Shown: positions 24,201 through 37,400 of the stretch, piece after piece
Position numbering within the stretch: the first letter of the stretch is position 1
Layout: every line of letters starts with the position of its first letter
Assembly: GCF_964340395.1 (NCBI RefSeq)
Contig: NC_135565.1
Span: 10,341,742-10,405,741 of the forward strand
DNA length: 64,000 bases
Direction: 5' to 3'
Origin: Glandiceps talaboti
Lineage: Eukaryota > Hemichordata > Enteropneusta > Spengelidae
Made by a program: the position numbers and the translations under genes
Notes under the pieces: model-generated
Databases searched by the model: none
Told to the model about the DNA's origin: nothing
The model's input: only the letters and a program-made list of their open reading frames with translations

Positions 24201-27200
24201 TTTTATTGATGTCTTTTTAATTTATTGTTTTATCGCTCATGTTCAATTTAGAGCGGTCGGTATCAAAGATGACATTAAAAAAATGATCATTCTAATATCC
24301 ACAGTGGATTTGATTGAGTGATCGTCTTTTTACCGCTGTGACAGCTGGTCGTACTGTGCACCATTCTGGCAGAAAAAAGAACAATAATTTGCAATAACGT
24401 ATCTAGAGAGATGAGATTTGGAACGAAGGGTCGGTTGGAAGGAACCTTCCGATTGAGATGAATTGAAACGGATTGTTGGTAGCTTCGGCTAAGTACTGCG
24501 AAGAGGTGAGACTATCCGACACGCGTAACACAGCCAAGATGAGCCGGTGGATGCGGCGGCAGGATTATGAACACAGCAAAGAAAGCTGTAAAAAGCCGAC
24601 GTGGATACCGTGAGATTGGGAAAACAATCTACTAAGGAAGGTGACTGTACTCAACTTTCGTAATGAAAATAGCAACGATATGATGTGATTAGAATTAAAA
24701 AGGCACCGCTATTAATGCTACAACGATTATTCGATTGTTCGCTTAATTCCTCCCAAATTTCCCGTCTACTTCTACGGTTCTAAATTAAGTTTGTTGCATC
24801 CTCACACGAGTCCGACACAACAACTCGATTTGTCCAATCTGCTGCCTTCACGTACGTCTATTAGACAATTTCAATCTCTAAGCATTATGAAAGATAATGT
24901 GACCGTCGTCTACCCATTCAACAGACTTGTAGTTTAAGAACAAATGAGGGGATTACTATCGACGTGGCGATGAAAGCGAAGTCCGTAAAGGGGTGACAGA
25001 AGTCCGTAAAAGGGTGACAGAGAAATCGAACCCAATCTTAGTATAAAATTGTTGTTATGTTCATTAGTGGACATCACAGATATGAAATTGACCAATCACC
25101 ATAATTGTTAGATTTCAGTTAGAACTTATTGGTACCACGTGACTAACAGTTTAGTGTATTGTACAATTAATTACCATATTAGCTCTCTCTCTCTCATATC
25201 TTTGTTTTTCTTTTTTAGGATAGAAATTGATTTCTGATTTTTAATCTAAAAAGTGCTGAGAGCACGGTGTGTGATAACGACAATTGACAAATTGGTTAAT
25301 AGTAATACGCATACGGGTGACGTAGTAAAACGCAGGTGTGCAGTTGGTTGGCTAAAAGTCAGAATATTCTTATAACAGTTTTTAAAAGCAAATAATTCAC
25401 CTGAGGACATGTTCTTTATTTTGTGATTATTTTATCATATCATAAAATTGAAAAGTGGCACGATATTTATATGGAAAAGGCTAGAGGGGTGAGTGCGAGA
25501 GAATCGGTGTAACACTAAAAGTCAGAGTAGTGTTCGTACTAACAAGTTACCAAAAGACAGTCTCACTTCGAATCTATTAACAACAACAACAGTGTGGTTG
25601 GTGGGAAATGTAATGCTGTGTAGTTCTCGGTTGTTGAGCAATAAGTAGCTGTATTAAGTGTTTGTTTCGGGTCTAATTTTAAGTGAGTAAATGACGTGAA
25701 AGGCTAGTGACAATAACGTCGTAATATCAATAGCACTGCACATAAAGAGTGTAAGTTAAGGTAAGATGGAACTCAGCGGGAAGCCCCTCTTCATTTAGTT
25801 GCCCGAACTCAAAATAAATCTCTCTAAATAGTGTAGACTTGGTTCCGACAGTTCATTCCTTTAGCCGCCTATGAAAGACGGCGATGGTGTATCTGTGTTT
25901 CAATTAGTTCCTTATTAGCGGACGGAAGAGTATTGGTGAAAAGCATCTTAGATAGAGAGAATGTTAAAACATTATGACGGCCCCCAGGCGCTCTTTTCCA
26001 TTCTACTAGCCGTGCTCGCCAATCAAGTTTGCATTTGAAGCTTGTTAGTGTCTTGTTTTGCCAAATCCCCCAACAGGCTTTTCTCTCGTATACAAGTCCT
26101 TTCTTTGTCTCGGTGATGATTATCTCGATTGCATCAAGGGAAAAAAAACAGAAAAGAAGGGTGCATCTCCAACTCGGTGTTGTTGAGTCGGTTATGGCGG
26201 CGGTCGAGGTGTTTGAACAACCGGTGCTAGCTTCTCGCCTTCGTATACACATACTGAGGTGACTTCTTTCCGCTACATTAGAGCTCACCACGAACAGTGG
26301 CCCAACTGTGCATCGTTTCAATTCTTTTGAAGACGCTTGGCGATAAATCGAAAGACTACAAGTTTAGCACTTTATACAAGAGGTATTTTCTTTGAGAAAG
26401 AGGCTCATTTTGGGGGGAGATTTACGCCTTCCTCAAACCGCTATTAACAGTAGTAAACCCCTAGCTATTTTGCTCCATTGTCTATCAAGTAGTCGTTTTC
26501 TGCACTGGCGATCTAAAGCTTTCGATCCGTACAATAATATTGAATGGGCCAGTCTGTGGCGCCGGCTTGTCGCTCTCTATTGTTCCAAGACTGAATGATG
26601 TTGAAAAAAAGTAAAGTCTTAGCGGAGATCAGAATAACAAGTGTTTTTACCATGAAAAGACGTAGGTACGCGGTATCTCCAACGATTTGCAATTACTAAG
26701 CAGACCCATGTCCGATTCTAAAGGTGGTAGATAAAAGCCCAAAATGTTGCACGGGGGGTCATGAATTCTATAAGTACCTGTAAATATGGGTATACACACG
26801 TTGATCGATACTTGTTATTGAATATGATAAACAGGGGGCCAGTTCAGATAATACGATGGCGAGAAAAGAGCAAATTTTCGCTTTTCTTTAGAGGCACTTT
26901 GTCATTTACCTTTTATCTGTTCATTATATTGTAAGTGAGTGGCCACGTTATGTTTAGTGGCTAGAGGTGTTGATGCGATTATTACCGTAGCTGGAGTCAT
27001 CAGTCACCACGAGTGACAGGGTAGGTTGGTGACGTGATAAATCAACGGTAAAAATACAAACGCTGTCGTGTTTTATCCCCTCCTTCCTAATTAAGAGCGT
27101 AGATTACTGATCATTAAATGGTATCTACCATTTGCTGGTGATCATATCATTTGCACTACTGCATTATGATACACAGTTTGCATTCTACTGTACAAATAGT

Positions 27201-27540
27201 GTCATTTCTGGTAACATCACACGGTTTATTTGTTTATCTCTTGTAATTTCTGTTAAGTATTGCGGTCTGTTTTACTCGTACTTGCTACTACACACACTTG
27301 AAAACACGAACTTGAGACTGTCAGATGGCTGCTGTGTGCTATCGCTTAAGAGCTCTCTTTAGTTTAATAGTTTTAATATTACAGTTTATTTGTTTTAAAT
27401 TGTATAAGTTTAGTGGTCTTATACTTCTAAATTTCACTACACAGACTTGAAAACACAGACTTACAAAATTGACAAGTGGTTATTTTGTTAAACCCACGCT
27501 TTGAAAGGGCTCTGTACTTTTAATTTGACAAATAGTACAC
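21240..27540. other. Longest repeat-poor part of the large intron
   Basis: About 6.3 kb with little tandem repetition and several more GC-balanced blocks (about 21830-21990, 22980-23230, 25860-26600). No coding homology recognised. An octamer-like atttgcataat is at 21856. This is where conserved non-coding elements would be looked for first. Confidence 0.4.
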
Positions 27541-27691
27541 TTTCACTTAATATTTATTTATTTATTTATTTAGGCTATTTATTTATTTCAGTATGTCTAA
27601 GAGCGTGTTTTCTCTTACTAGTTCGTAACTTTCCTGAACATGGAACACTACCCGAGAATATCAGTCTTATTTGTATGAAAATATGTTTTCG

Positions 27692-27902
<211 letters not shown>

Positions 27903-29921
27903 ATTCGTAGCTTCCGACATTATAGTTGGCGTTTTCAAAGCAGTTCCGCGTTAATCACATCAATTAAAAGGTTACGCTTTATAAGGACTTTGTTGCAACA
28001 TAATGGTTACCATGGCCACAATTTAGGGCAAAGATACTAATATCATGCATGTATGTTTATAGTACGTTGTCTGGTTAAAGATGATTACAGAAAGAGGGCG
28101 GACAAAAAAATGTAGAGAAAACACAAAAGACGGATTAGTAAGAAAGCAAGCATAAATCTAATGATGTTATAGAGCTTAGTTGACAGCAAGACTACATCAT
28201 TATAACAGATTTTGACTTTATTAACATCAGTGGAAAATAACAACATCGTTTGTTCGTAGATTTCCGAGTATTAAAAGGAAAATGTTTGGTCTGCAGCTGT
28301 ATATATACACGCTATGGTTGGACAGGCAGTCAATGGCTTCATACGGCACGCACGTAATAAGACTTTCATCTTTACGCCTTATTAGTTCACCAAACGATGT
28401 CTCAAAGTGTGCCATCGTACCAGCAGATAGGAAACAAAGAATATCTGTTCATTGTTTTAAGTGCTCATTCAATGTTGTCTTGGAAGTGATGGCAGACTCG
28501 TCGTCGGACACAATTCTTAGAAGTATTCGCAATCTAGAAATCATCCAATCGAAAGTAAAAATGCGAGAGAGTGTAGTTCTCAACGTGAAATGAAAGAAAT
28601 AGACAGTTTTTGACATATTCATTGATGGGATGAGTGAAGTGAATTAATGGTATATCCCCCCCTCAGTACCAAATTGACACGATGGCTACATAACTATCAG
28701 TTATTACCACCTCAAGTACTGACAATTTCAACTCGTTTTGTTTCAAATTGAATGCGTGTACAAGAGTGATTTGGATTCGTCAAACACTGATATAGCCCGA
28801 CACTCCCATGACACGTAAAGTTACCCACGTCTTCCAAAATTTCCGCTTCTCAAAATCGGTGCGTACGCACAATGGTTTGCCCTTAACATACAGGAAGAAA
28901 TCAAGTTGGGCGAATCACGCCAGGAGTGTCTGCAGTCAGCGGTGCGTGACAGTAATGGATACACGTAACTGTGAAAGCCTCCACTACAACATTGGCAATC
29001 ATCGAATGTAGCTCCTTTGAATGTATCATATCTCCGTGATAGCACAACACGTATGTAGCCCTTACGAGTGATGGTCACCAATAATGTAATGAAAAGACGA
29101 ATTTATTAAAAAACGCCTTTTATTACACAAAGCAAGTTATACGCTGTCTTTTGTGGAGGCATTTCTATGATACAGAAACACACAGATGGAAACCGGCAAG
29201 GCACGCAGATCGTGCAACACAATTTGTTTTGTAATTGAACATGAAAAATACAGAGCATGTACATCACATATTGAAATACACAGCCTATGAAATTCCTACA
29301 CTCTTGTGTTGCCATGGCACACACAAAAAAACCTACCCTTATCACGAACACTGTTTATTTTGCCTTAATTTTCTAATACATTTCTCCGAAATTGCGACTA
29401 GAGAAACATGTAAACAATTAATAAAAAAATAACGAACCAAATTCAAAATTTCTATGGCACTCACCGTGGCGCAGGACTTAATAACGATTTTCAAAAAAAA
29501 AAAAATCAAACCTTGGTGCTATAGTTAAAGGGAGATTGAATTAAATTTTACCAAGTGTACCGGAAATTTTTTGGGTAATATTATGAGCTACAAATTGACT
29601 CGCCTGTTGTGTTTCAACGAGTTTGGTAGCGATCGTACGAGATCTAATGAATACATATTTGAAATATTTGATTTCATCTCTATAGTGGTATGATTGTATC
29701 GGTCTCCTTCTACATCATATGGACACTTGACGTCACGTTGCGTCGGCTGTTTCTTTTCAGATATTTGAAATATAAGAATATCTATATATATGTATAGTCG
29801 ATGAGAGGTGCTGCACAGTGAAGTTAGCAGTATCTTAGAAGTCTTGGTTAGTTTGTACTCGTTAGTTATAGTTTGTACGAGTAGTTAGTGTTGGTAATGG
29901 TGGTGATGCTGGTTGTCGAAG

Positions 29922-29953
29922 AGTAGTAGTAGTAGTAATAGTAGTAGTAGTAA

Positions 29954-30024
<71 letters not shown>

Positions 30025-30045
30025 ATAGTAGTAGTAGTAGTAGTA
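29922..30045. repeat. (TAG)n microsatellite with TAA interruptions
   Basis: About 124 bases of TAG/AGT triplets broken by a few AAT units. Related imperfect TAG tracts continue at about 30118-30184 and, in variant form, at 30486-30600. Confidence 0.95.
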
Positions 30046-33000
30046 TAAGCTTGATATAGTCAGTACTCGTAGCTACTAATCATGTTAGTATTTAGTGCTA
30101 TTAGTAGTGGTGATAGTAGCACGGTAGTACTAATAGTATAGTTAGCAGTAGTTAGTACTGGTAGTGGTAATAGTAGTAGTGGCAGTTATTGAATGAAAGC
30201 TATTAAAATATGAATTTCTGTATCATACATCATACAATTATTACGAGAGAATACGAATAGTTTGCCTAGATATTGTTCAAGTTTGTCAGACACGTGTAAA
30301 ATAACCGGGTACGGGCTGGATTAGTTACCAGATAAATCTTGTCTTTTTTTCCCCTATTTCGTCATTTCTCGACAAAGGCAATAAAGGGTGTTTTCTGACA
30401 TTATATCTAAACCTATTTTTTATCAATTAAATTATGTTTCTGAATCTATGAAGTAAAACATTACTTAGTAATCGTTAGCAGGACTTAGTACTACTACTAA
30501 TGGTGGTCGTAGTAGTAATAGTACTAGTAATGGGAGTGGTTTTGGTGGTGGTACTATTAACGGTAGTGGTGATAGTTAGCACCGGTGACGGGGGTGATGG
30601 TACTTTTTTCCACAACAGTAGTGTTAGTTCGCATTTTATCGCGCATATCAATTGAAACAAACACATTTGAATGTAGAGAATGATTTAGTTAGTTTGTCAA
30701 TTTCTTAAACTGATCATAGAACGATATTACCGTACTAATTGAACACAACGATTGGATAATGAAATGTACACAGACTGATTTCTACACAAGTGTGCATGTC
30801 TTCATTGCAACCAAACACCTATAGGAATACAATTAGTAATTAAAGTTGGCTCTATCTCAGTACAGTTCTACTTGTGTCTACGTACTACAGCTTTCAATTT
30901 TGGTAATGCAATCTAATGTATTGTTCGTATACCGCCAATGTCATTACTTAGTGACAGGTCATTTAGTGAGATTGCGATGGCAGATTTAGCACTAGGTTTT
31001 GATGTCCTCGGCTATCTAGTCAAGCCCACTAATTCCAATCTTTATTAATTTGTTGATTGTGATACGAAAGTTCAGTCAGGCGTTGAGATTCACCAATAGC
31101 CTATCATAGAAGCTGACAAGTACGCGTCACTGATTCCCAAGGAAATTCCGATTATTGACGGAGACGAAGTTTAAGCATGGAAGGGAAATAGTGACTTCCG
31201 AGTATTCTGGTCTACTAATTCTCCACTTTACAAAACATATAGTTCTTTCTCAAAATCTGTCTTTGATTTTTACAGTTTGTTACGTATTGTTTACTTGTTT
31301 GTTTGTTTGTTTTGTTTGTTTTTTGTTGTCTGCGTTCTCATCTATTGCAATCAAAACAGTGGTCCTCCCCTGAACCTTATCTCCGGCATTTATAATACAC
31401 CGATTCACACATAGGTATTCCAGACTCGCTGTATATTTGGAGATTGTAATATTAATTAAACACATTTTTTCAGCAGCGATTTTTACATTCTTTACACACT
31501 TCTTAAAAATAAGAATGCCGCGACGACAATTCAGAAAAATGTGATAATTTAAACTTAGTACGTAACATTTGAATTTTGACTAGTGCGTTCCAAGAGCGTC
31601 TGCAAAAAGTTGCAAACTTAAATCACCATGTTTATCAGCCAATCACACAACGCTAAATGTTTTAATTTATTCAAGCACAACGGAAAACATGATGTATATG
31701 AGTTTAGCGTAGTAAAAGCATCACCAAATTAGTCCAATACACTGGTTAACTCGTTTCTATGGCAAGACATCTAACGCATGCCAACGTATCGATTCAGATA
31801 TAAAAAATTACAGACCTTTCGTTTCTGTAACCTATCTCTATTTATATTCGTTAGCAAATATTCCCACGTGTTGACTTTCAATGAACGTATATATATATAC
31901 TTGAGTCTGTCTGTCTGTGTGTATGTTTGTCTGCCTAATCAGAACTACATTTGCCTCTTTGCGTGTCTCTGTTTCCGTGACTTCTGACAATACCTTCTGC
32001 ATGGATCTGTATTACAGTTAATGCCTTTTCATATCACAAGGACGTAAATGTAAAATCATTTTGGAATGTTTTGTGAAGAGTAATAAAACAGATTTCTGAT
32101 GCCATTCTTCTAAGAAGACAAACTAGTTATCAAAGAAAGGGTTGTGAAGAGATTGGGACTAACTTATGGTTTTTCTATCGGCTTGATTGCACCTAACGAG
32201 ATTCATTTTCTAAATAAACTTCAGCGTCAGATTTCGCCCTCAATGAGTAATTTTCTCAATGATAGCTATGTACGCTCAAGTGAACTCAATCAGGCCATAT
32301 TTAATTGGTTTCTTTTGCACGGTAAAGAGCCACAAATTTCACGAATCATTCGCTCTGTTTCAGATTTTTTGACGAACAAAAGTTTCAACCATATGTGAGA
32401 GATGCAATGCAACCGTGCAGTGTGTCCTATTTGCTGTTGAAGCGTGTAGGCAGGTCAAATGTTTCGCAAACTTCACACGGCTGCGAGCACTAGAACCGTG
32501 AGTGCATCATGTACACGACTGTGATGTGTAAATTTTAGGTATACATCAACACATGGAAACAAAATGAACAAAAATCCTGATTTCATTTCTAAAATTATAA
32601 ACCAAAGTTAAGCTTAATTAGCTAATTTTTTCAAATTGAGAAATTCCCCTTCAACTTGGATATGCTGGATAAGAATGTAAGAATGCAATGACAATTAGAG
32701 CTCTTTGTTAATTGTCAATTTTGTAACAAAATCTTCAAAATCTGATATTATTCCGATAAAATACAAACACAATGCAAAAACGGTTACTTCTCGGAAAGGA
32801 AACGCATTGATTTCACTGCAGTGGCGGGGAGAAGGGGGGGGGGGGTGCTTCGAGGCAAATTGCATCATGCCATGTTGGCCAATTTGTCCAAGCGTACACA
32901 CACTTTGTCGATATGCACACAACTCGGAACTTCGAATTTCGCGCCGAAATAACCAACTCAAGTGGCGTGTAAAAATCAACGTTGCATGATTAGTTCCTCT

Positions 33001-33744
33001 AGAGATTGTTGAAATTACCGTCGATTTCTCGAATTCAAAATGTTTGACTTTTAGCAATTTTTTGTTCACCTTAAACCGGATACCCAGAGATTTATAGTTA
33101 CACCACTGAACAGTTCGTTGAATTAGTTCGTTCGGAGGCTTAATGAGTCATTCATTCTAGACAGAACTTGCAAGTAATCACTTGAGTTTGAACTTGAACT
33201 TGGGGACTCAATTGGGATGTGAGAACCAAATATACATGAACCCTTAAATGAATACGACCCAGTTAAGCTATTACTAACATACATACACACTGCGGACAAA
33301 CCACAGCATTTCAAAATTTGTTCAAGGCGTCTGTGACATAAGTTATGCAAGACGCAATGCCGTGAATGCCAGAGGGAGATCACTTTGGCTAAAGATTAGC
33401 CTATGCTACATCCCTACAACGTTTTTTTTTCTTGATATTTGGACACAATTTAGAAAATAAAAAAGAACACTTTGAGGGACTTGCACTTTACTCTTCTGTG
33501 CCATAACTAAACATGTGACAAAATAGGAACCGATCGACACAAAATGGTTTTCTCTACACATTCTCTACAACAATAATGGATACTACACATTTCAGTTTGT
33601 TTGTATATCTATAAAATTGTTGCACTATTATACAATACAAGCCAGTTGACATGAAGCAGGAGGTCGTATGGCGCGACAAAAAAAATTCAGTACAGTAACT
33701 GTTGTTACATTTTATCCTTTAAAGAGTGCCATTCTGACTTATTG

Positions 33745-34108
33745 TCGCGCTTGACGATAAAATGTAACAATATCAGGTAGATTTTTGTTCAGTCACCTGA
33801 TAAAATGTAGCAAATTTGTTAAAATTTTTGTTGAGTCAGACGATACAATGTAGTAATGTAGCAGTGCTAGTAACATTGTTGCTGGGCCAGACGATAAAAT
33901 GTAGCAATGCTAGTAACATTTTTGTTGAGTTAAGTGATACAATGTAGCAAATTTGTTAAGATTTTTGTTGAGTCAGACGATACAATGTAGTAATGTAGCA
34001 GTGCTAGTAACATTGTTGTTGAGCCAGACGATAAAATGTGCAGTGCTAGTAACATTTTTTGTTGAGCCAGACGATACGATAAAATGTAGCAATGTTAGTA
34101 AGAATTTT
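33745..34108. repeat. Minisatellite abutting the donor of Pax6 exon 3
   Basis: About eight copies of a 40-50-bp unit built from ttgttgagtcagacgataaa and atgtagcaatgctagtaaca, some with an extra tgtagtaa. It ends within about 10-20 bases of the exon 3 donor (34120). Confidence 0.9.
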
Positions 34109-34120
34109 TAGATGTCATAC

Positions 34121-34349
34121 CTGAGTCTTTCCGACAATGTGAACTTTCTGTAGAGTTAGTATTCGTTGGTGTGGTGCCGTTTGTTGTGATGGGAATAGGT
34201 TGCTGTAGTGGTGGTGCCGATGCGTACCAATGTCCCGTCCTGGGCCACGTCTGTCCGTTTAGTAGTCGTAGTTTATCAAACACTGGTTCACCCATACCAC
34301 TATTCTTCTCCGCAGCGAGATTTCGAAGAACTCTGTTGATTGATGAAAC
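34121..34349 (-). CDS. Pax6: Pax6 coding exon 3: end of paired domain and linker
   Basis: Begins in phase 0 with VSSINRVLRNLA, the last recognition helix of the RED subdomain, then EKNSGMGEPVFDKLRLLNGQTWPRTGHWY and a Pro/Thr/Asn/Ser-rich linker, ending with KDS plus one base (residues 121-196). The DKLRLLNGQ block is shared with vertebrate Pax6 (DKLRMLNGQ). The linker after it differs and is rich in TNGTTPTNTN, as expected for this fast-changing segment. The acceptor tttatacag is good; the donor is gtatga at 34120. The leftover G joins AC of exon 4 to give Asp. A tandem repeat starts about 10-20 bases inside the downstream intron. Confidence 0.96.
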
Positions 34350-34412
34350 CTGTATAAAACAAAACAATTAGGCTGCTGTTAAAAAAAACTTGATAAGGTA
34401 AAATGTTCACGT

Positions 34413-34486
34413 GTGTTGTGTTGTGTTGTGTTGTGTTGTGTTGTGTTGTGTTGTGTTGTGTTGTGTTGTGTTGTGTTGTGTTGTGT
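34413..34486. repeat. (GTGTT)15 pentanucleotide microsatellite
   Basis: About 15 perfect gtgtt units, 64 bases upstream of the exon 3 acceptor on the transcript strand (where it reads AACAC). Confidence 0.95.
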
Positions 34487-37400
34487 ATGACATACGGGAA
34501 GATTTTTCTTAGTTGATGAGTACCCAATCATTGTTTTTTTTTAATGAATGACCTCTTTAATATTTACTACATAATAAACCAATTTCACTTTTTTTTTATA
34601 TTTTATTTTATTTTTATTCACGATTTTATTTCCAAATAGTACAATATCCGTGGCTGATATTTGAGGAAACCACTTTTGCTAATATTGTGATGATATTATC
34701 ATGGCAAGTAATTCACACATTCTCAATTCATTCGCACACAGCTTCAAGTTGACGCCTATAACGCCGTTGGTATCGTTCGTCTGTTCATTCCTCATTCATT
34801 TTTTTTGGCCAGTGTACCACAAGTGACCCAAAAAGCTATAATGTTCAAATTAGTTCATTCATGTTGTGATTTCGTGTCTACTCCGTAACTGTAACTTGAA
34901 CGGTGTCTACCTCTACACCAGTCTGCGGTGTCACATGGATCGATCGAAATGGCAGACTCAAAAGAGGGATGTGTTTGAACGACACGTTTTCCCTTTTTAC
35001 ACATTTTATAAACATCACACACGTAAAGTATCACTTTATACGTAACATTTGGTCGACGACTCTGGATCGGAAAGGTCAAAAGTCAATTATCAGCCTCTCA
35101 ATTCAGCTAAAGGGGGAGACACTCATAAAATTACATATAACTATCTATTTACCATTAGTAATTATCGAGTGAATGCTTGACATGGACACTGTAGCTGCCT
35201 ATACAAACCGTTTTCTTTACATTCATAAGAGGAGCATATATCACCATTAAGCACTTATTATTGTGGGCGCTATTTGCGTTCGTGTTTGATACCATTTTTC
35301 CAAATTTCAATAAACTGAAGTGTCCAAAAAAACATTGCGCGTTGCTAAAAGGCGGTGTTTTTTTGTATACGTAGGGTTGGTTATATTCAGTCGTTGGAAT
35401 GCAAAGGTGGCTTTTTTATTGTGTTCGCTTCGTTCAGACAGTTGTGTGATGTCGGCCACTTGAAAGACAGGTCATTAGTACGAGAGTAAAGTCTACAACT
35501 TTCAAAGCTAATTGTATGTGGTGTTTGCAGAGAGGATTTTGAAAGGGTAAATCTGCCGGTCTCAAATTATCTCTAGCACCATTTACCCTCCATTGTTTCA
35601 ACAAGGCATTAATGGACTGCCTAAACATTGACCCAGTCAAATTTGCGCCGCGTCAATACGTCAGTATTATACTCTTTGTTTTAAGACAAAAATCGATTCG
35701 AAAACCCCTTACGAATAAAGCACACATTTAAAAGAATTGTTATGAAAGGGAAATTTGTCAGAGAATCGATCCTCAAAACCGTTAGCACATCAAGGTGTTG
35801 ATATTTCAATGCTCGATCACATGCGTACTGTGGATGGTTCTTTTTGCGCATTTGGCAGACGACGTCGTACCAAGAAACGAGTCCACGTTCGCGAAAAATA
35901 CTTTTTTTTCGTCTGTTTCTTGTCATTTTCTGGTTGCTATGTGATAATTCTGCAATGACCCACCTTATGATTTGCGACACCGGCAAAATTAGTGCTCCTC
36001 TTCCCACAAATTTCAGACTTTGTCGAAATTTTGACGATTTTGGAGTACACTGGCCGGTTTTATTGAATTCATAATTTGGAGACCACGATTCAGCACGAAA
36101 GGAGGTAACAAGGGTGGATAAGGGGGGATATACCATATCTTGATCCCTTTCTATTTCCTATCGTTCAACAACTTCGTCTTATCAACAAGATATTTTTTAT
36201 TAAATGAATCAATCTGCAGCATTGAGCTTCTTGCCTCGAAATAAGCCTGAAAATCGTCGCTGTGGGGCATCCATCGTGTTTGAAGAATACCGGTATAACG
36301 GAAGGGCTTTTTTTCAGTAATTCCCCTTGATGAAAATGTCAAAATACGCACTACATATTAGGCTGGACTGATGCTAATTCTTCGCATAATTGCCTCCGTC
36401 CATATTCAATCCTCACATTATTTGGAATCAGGAAAGCCCGCCAGAACAAAGGGGAAGTAAATATGGTCGTCTGCGAAAGCTTTGCCCTGACAACTTGACT
36501 TTATTGTCGACGTTGTAACTTTTGGCCTGGACTTACATCTAGTTCAGAATTGTCGTTCCTAGGATGATTATTTCGTAGGATTATTCGGGGTGAATGTTCA
36601 CAAAACAAAATGCCTGTACCCTCTGTAGTTCAGTTAGGATTCATGAAGTCACGAGAGTGGGTCGGCCAGAACCTTAGTAAATGACATTTTCAGTTCTTGA
36701 TCAGGGTATGTCTACAGTATAAAAGTTTGAATAATGACAAAAACGTACCCAGAATTTATCAAGCTTCATTTTCTTAACGAGAAATAAAAAATCCGATGGA
36801 TCAAATTGAACTAAAAATCTCCAAGGATAGGGAATAGTGCAGTATTTTTGTAGTAAAGAGCAAACTTCATTTTCGTGACGTCATAGGTGTAGTAGCTGAC
36901 TTATTGTACTAGCAAGTGTATGCAGACGACCAAATATCGAATGTTTACGATTGTAGTTGAGTTGTGGTCAAATTGTGAACCAACAAATTATGACAGTGTA
37001 ACCGACTATGCAACATAGAATGATACCACGTGGAAAGAGTGTAGTCTACTCTGATGTGACGTCACTTCTAAAAAATGTAGTGTCATTGGATGTACCACGA
37101 TTTCACTTGCTTGATTCATTCATTGCTTTTGACATTACACTAGAAAGAGTATAATATACTGTGGTGTTGCACTGCACTTGAGAAAGTGTAGAATGCCTTG
37201 CTAGAGAGCATTACATGTGAAATATTATATAAATATATTTAAAATGTGGCATTAGACTTGGAACAGCGTGGTACACTACTACACGTGGCTGCTACACTCA
37301 GCTACGTGTATGCCCATCATTCAATTTTATCATTTGGGATTTTTTTAGCAGTATTACTTTGTGTATTCATGGCCGTGAAGCAAAATATAACGAATCCTTT

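Noticed and set aside
25869-26321. 150-codon minus-strand frame in the large intron
   Set aside because: No recognisable motif and of chance-expected length. The region is kept only as a possible non-coding element.
35681-36136. 151-codon minus-strand frame in the intron between exons 2 and 3
   Set aside because: No recognisable domain, and about one open frame of this length is expected by chance in 64 kb of this composition.
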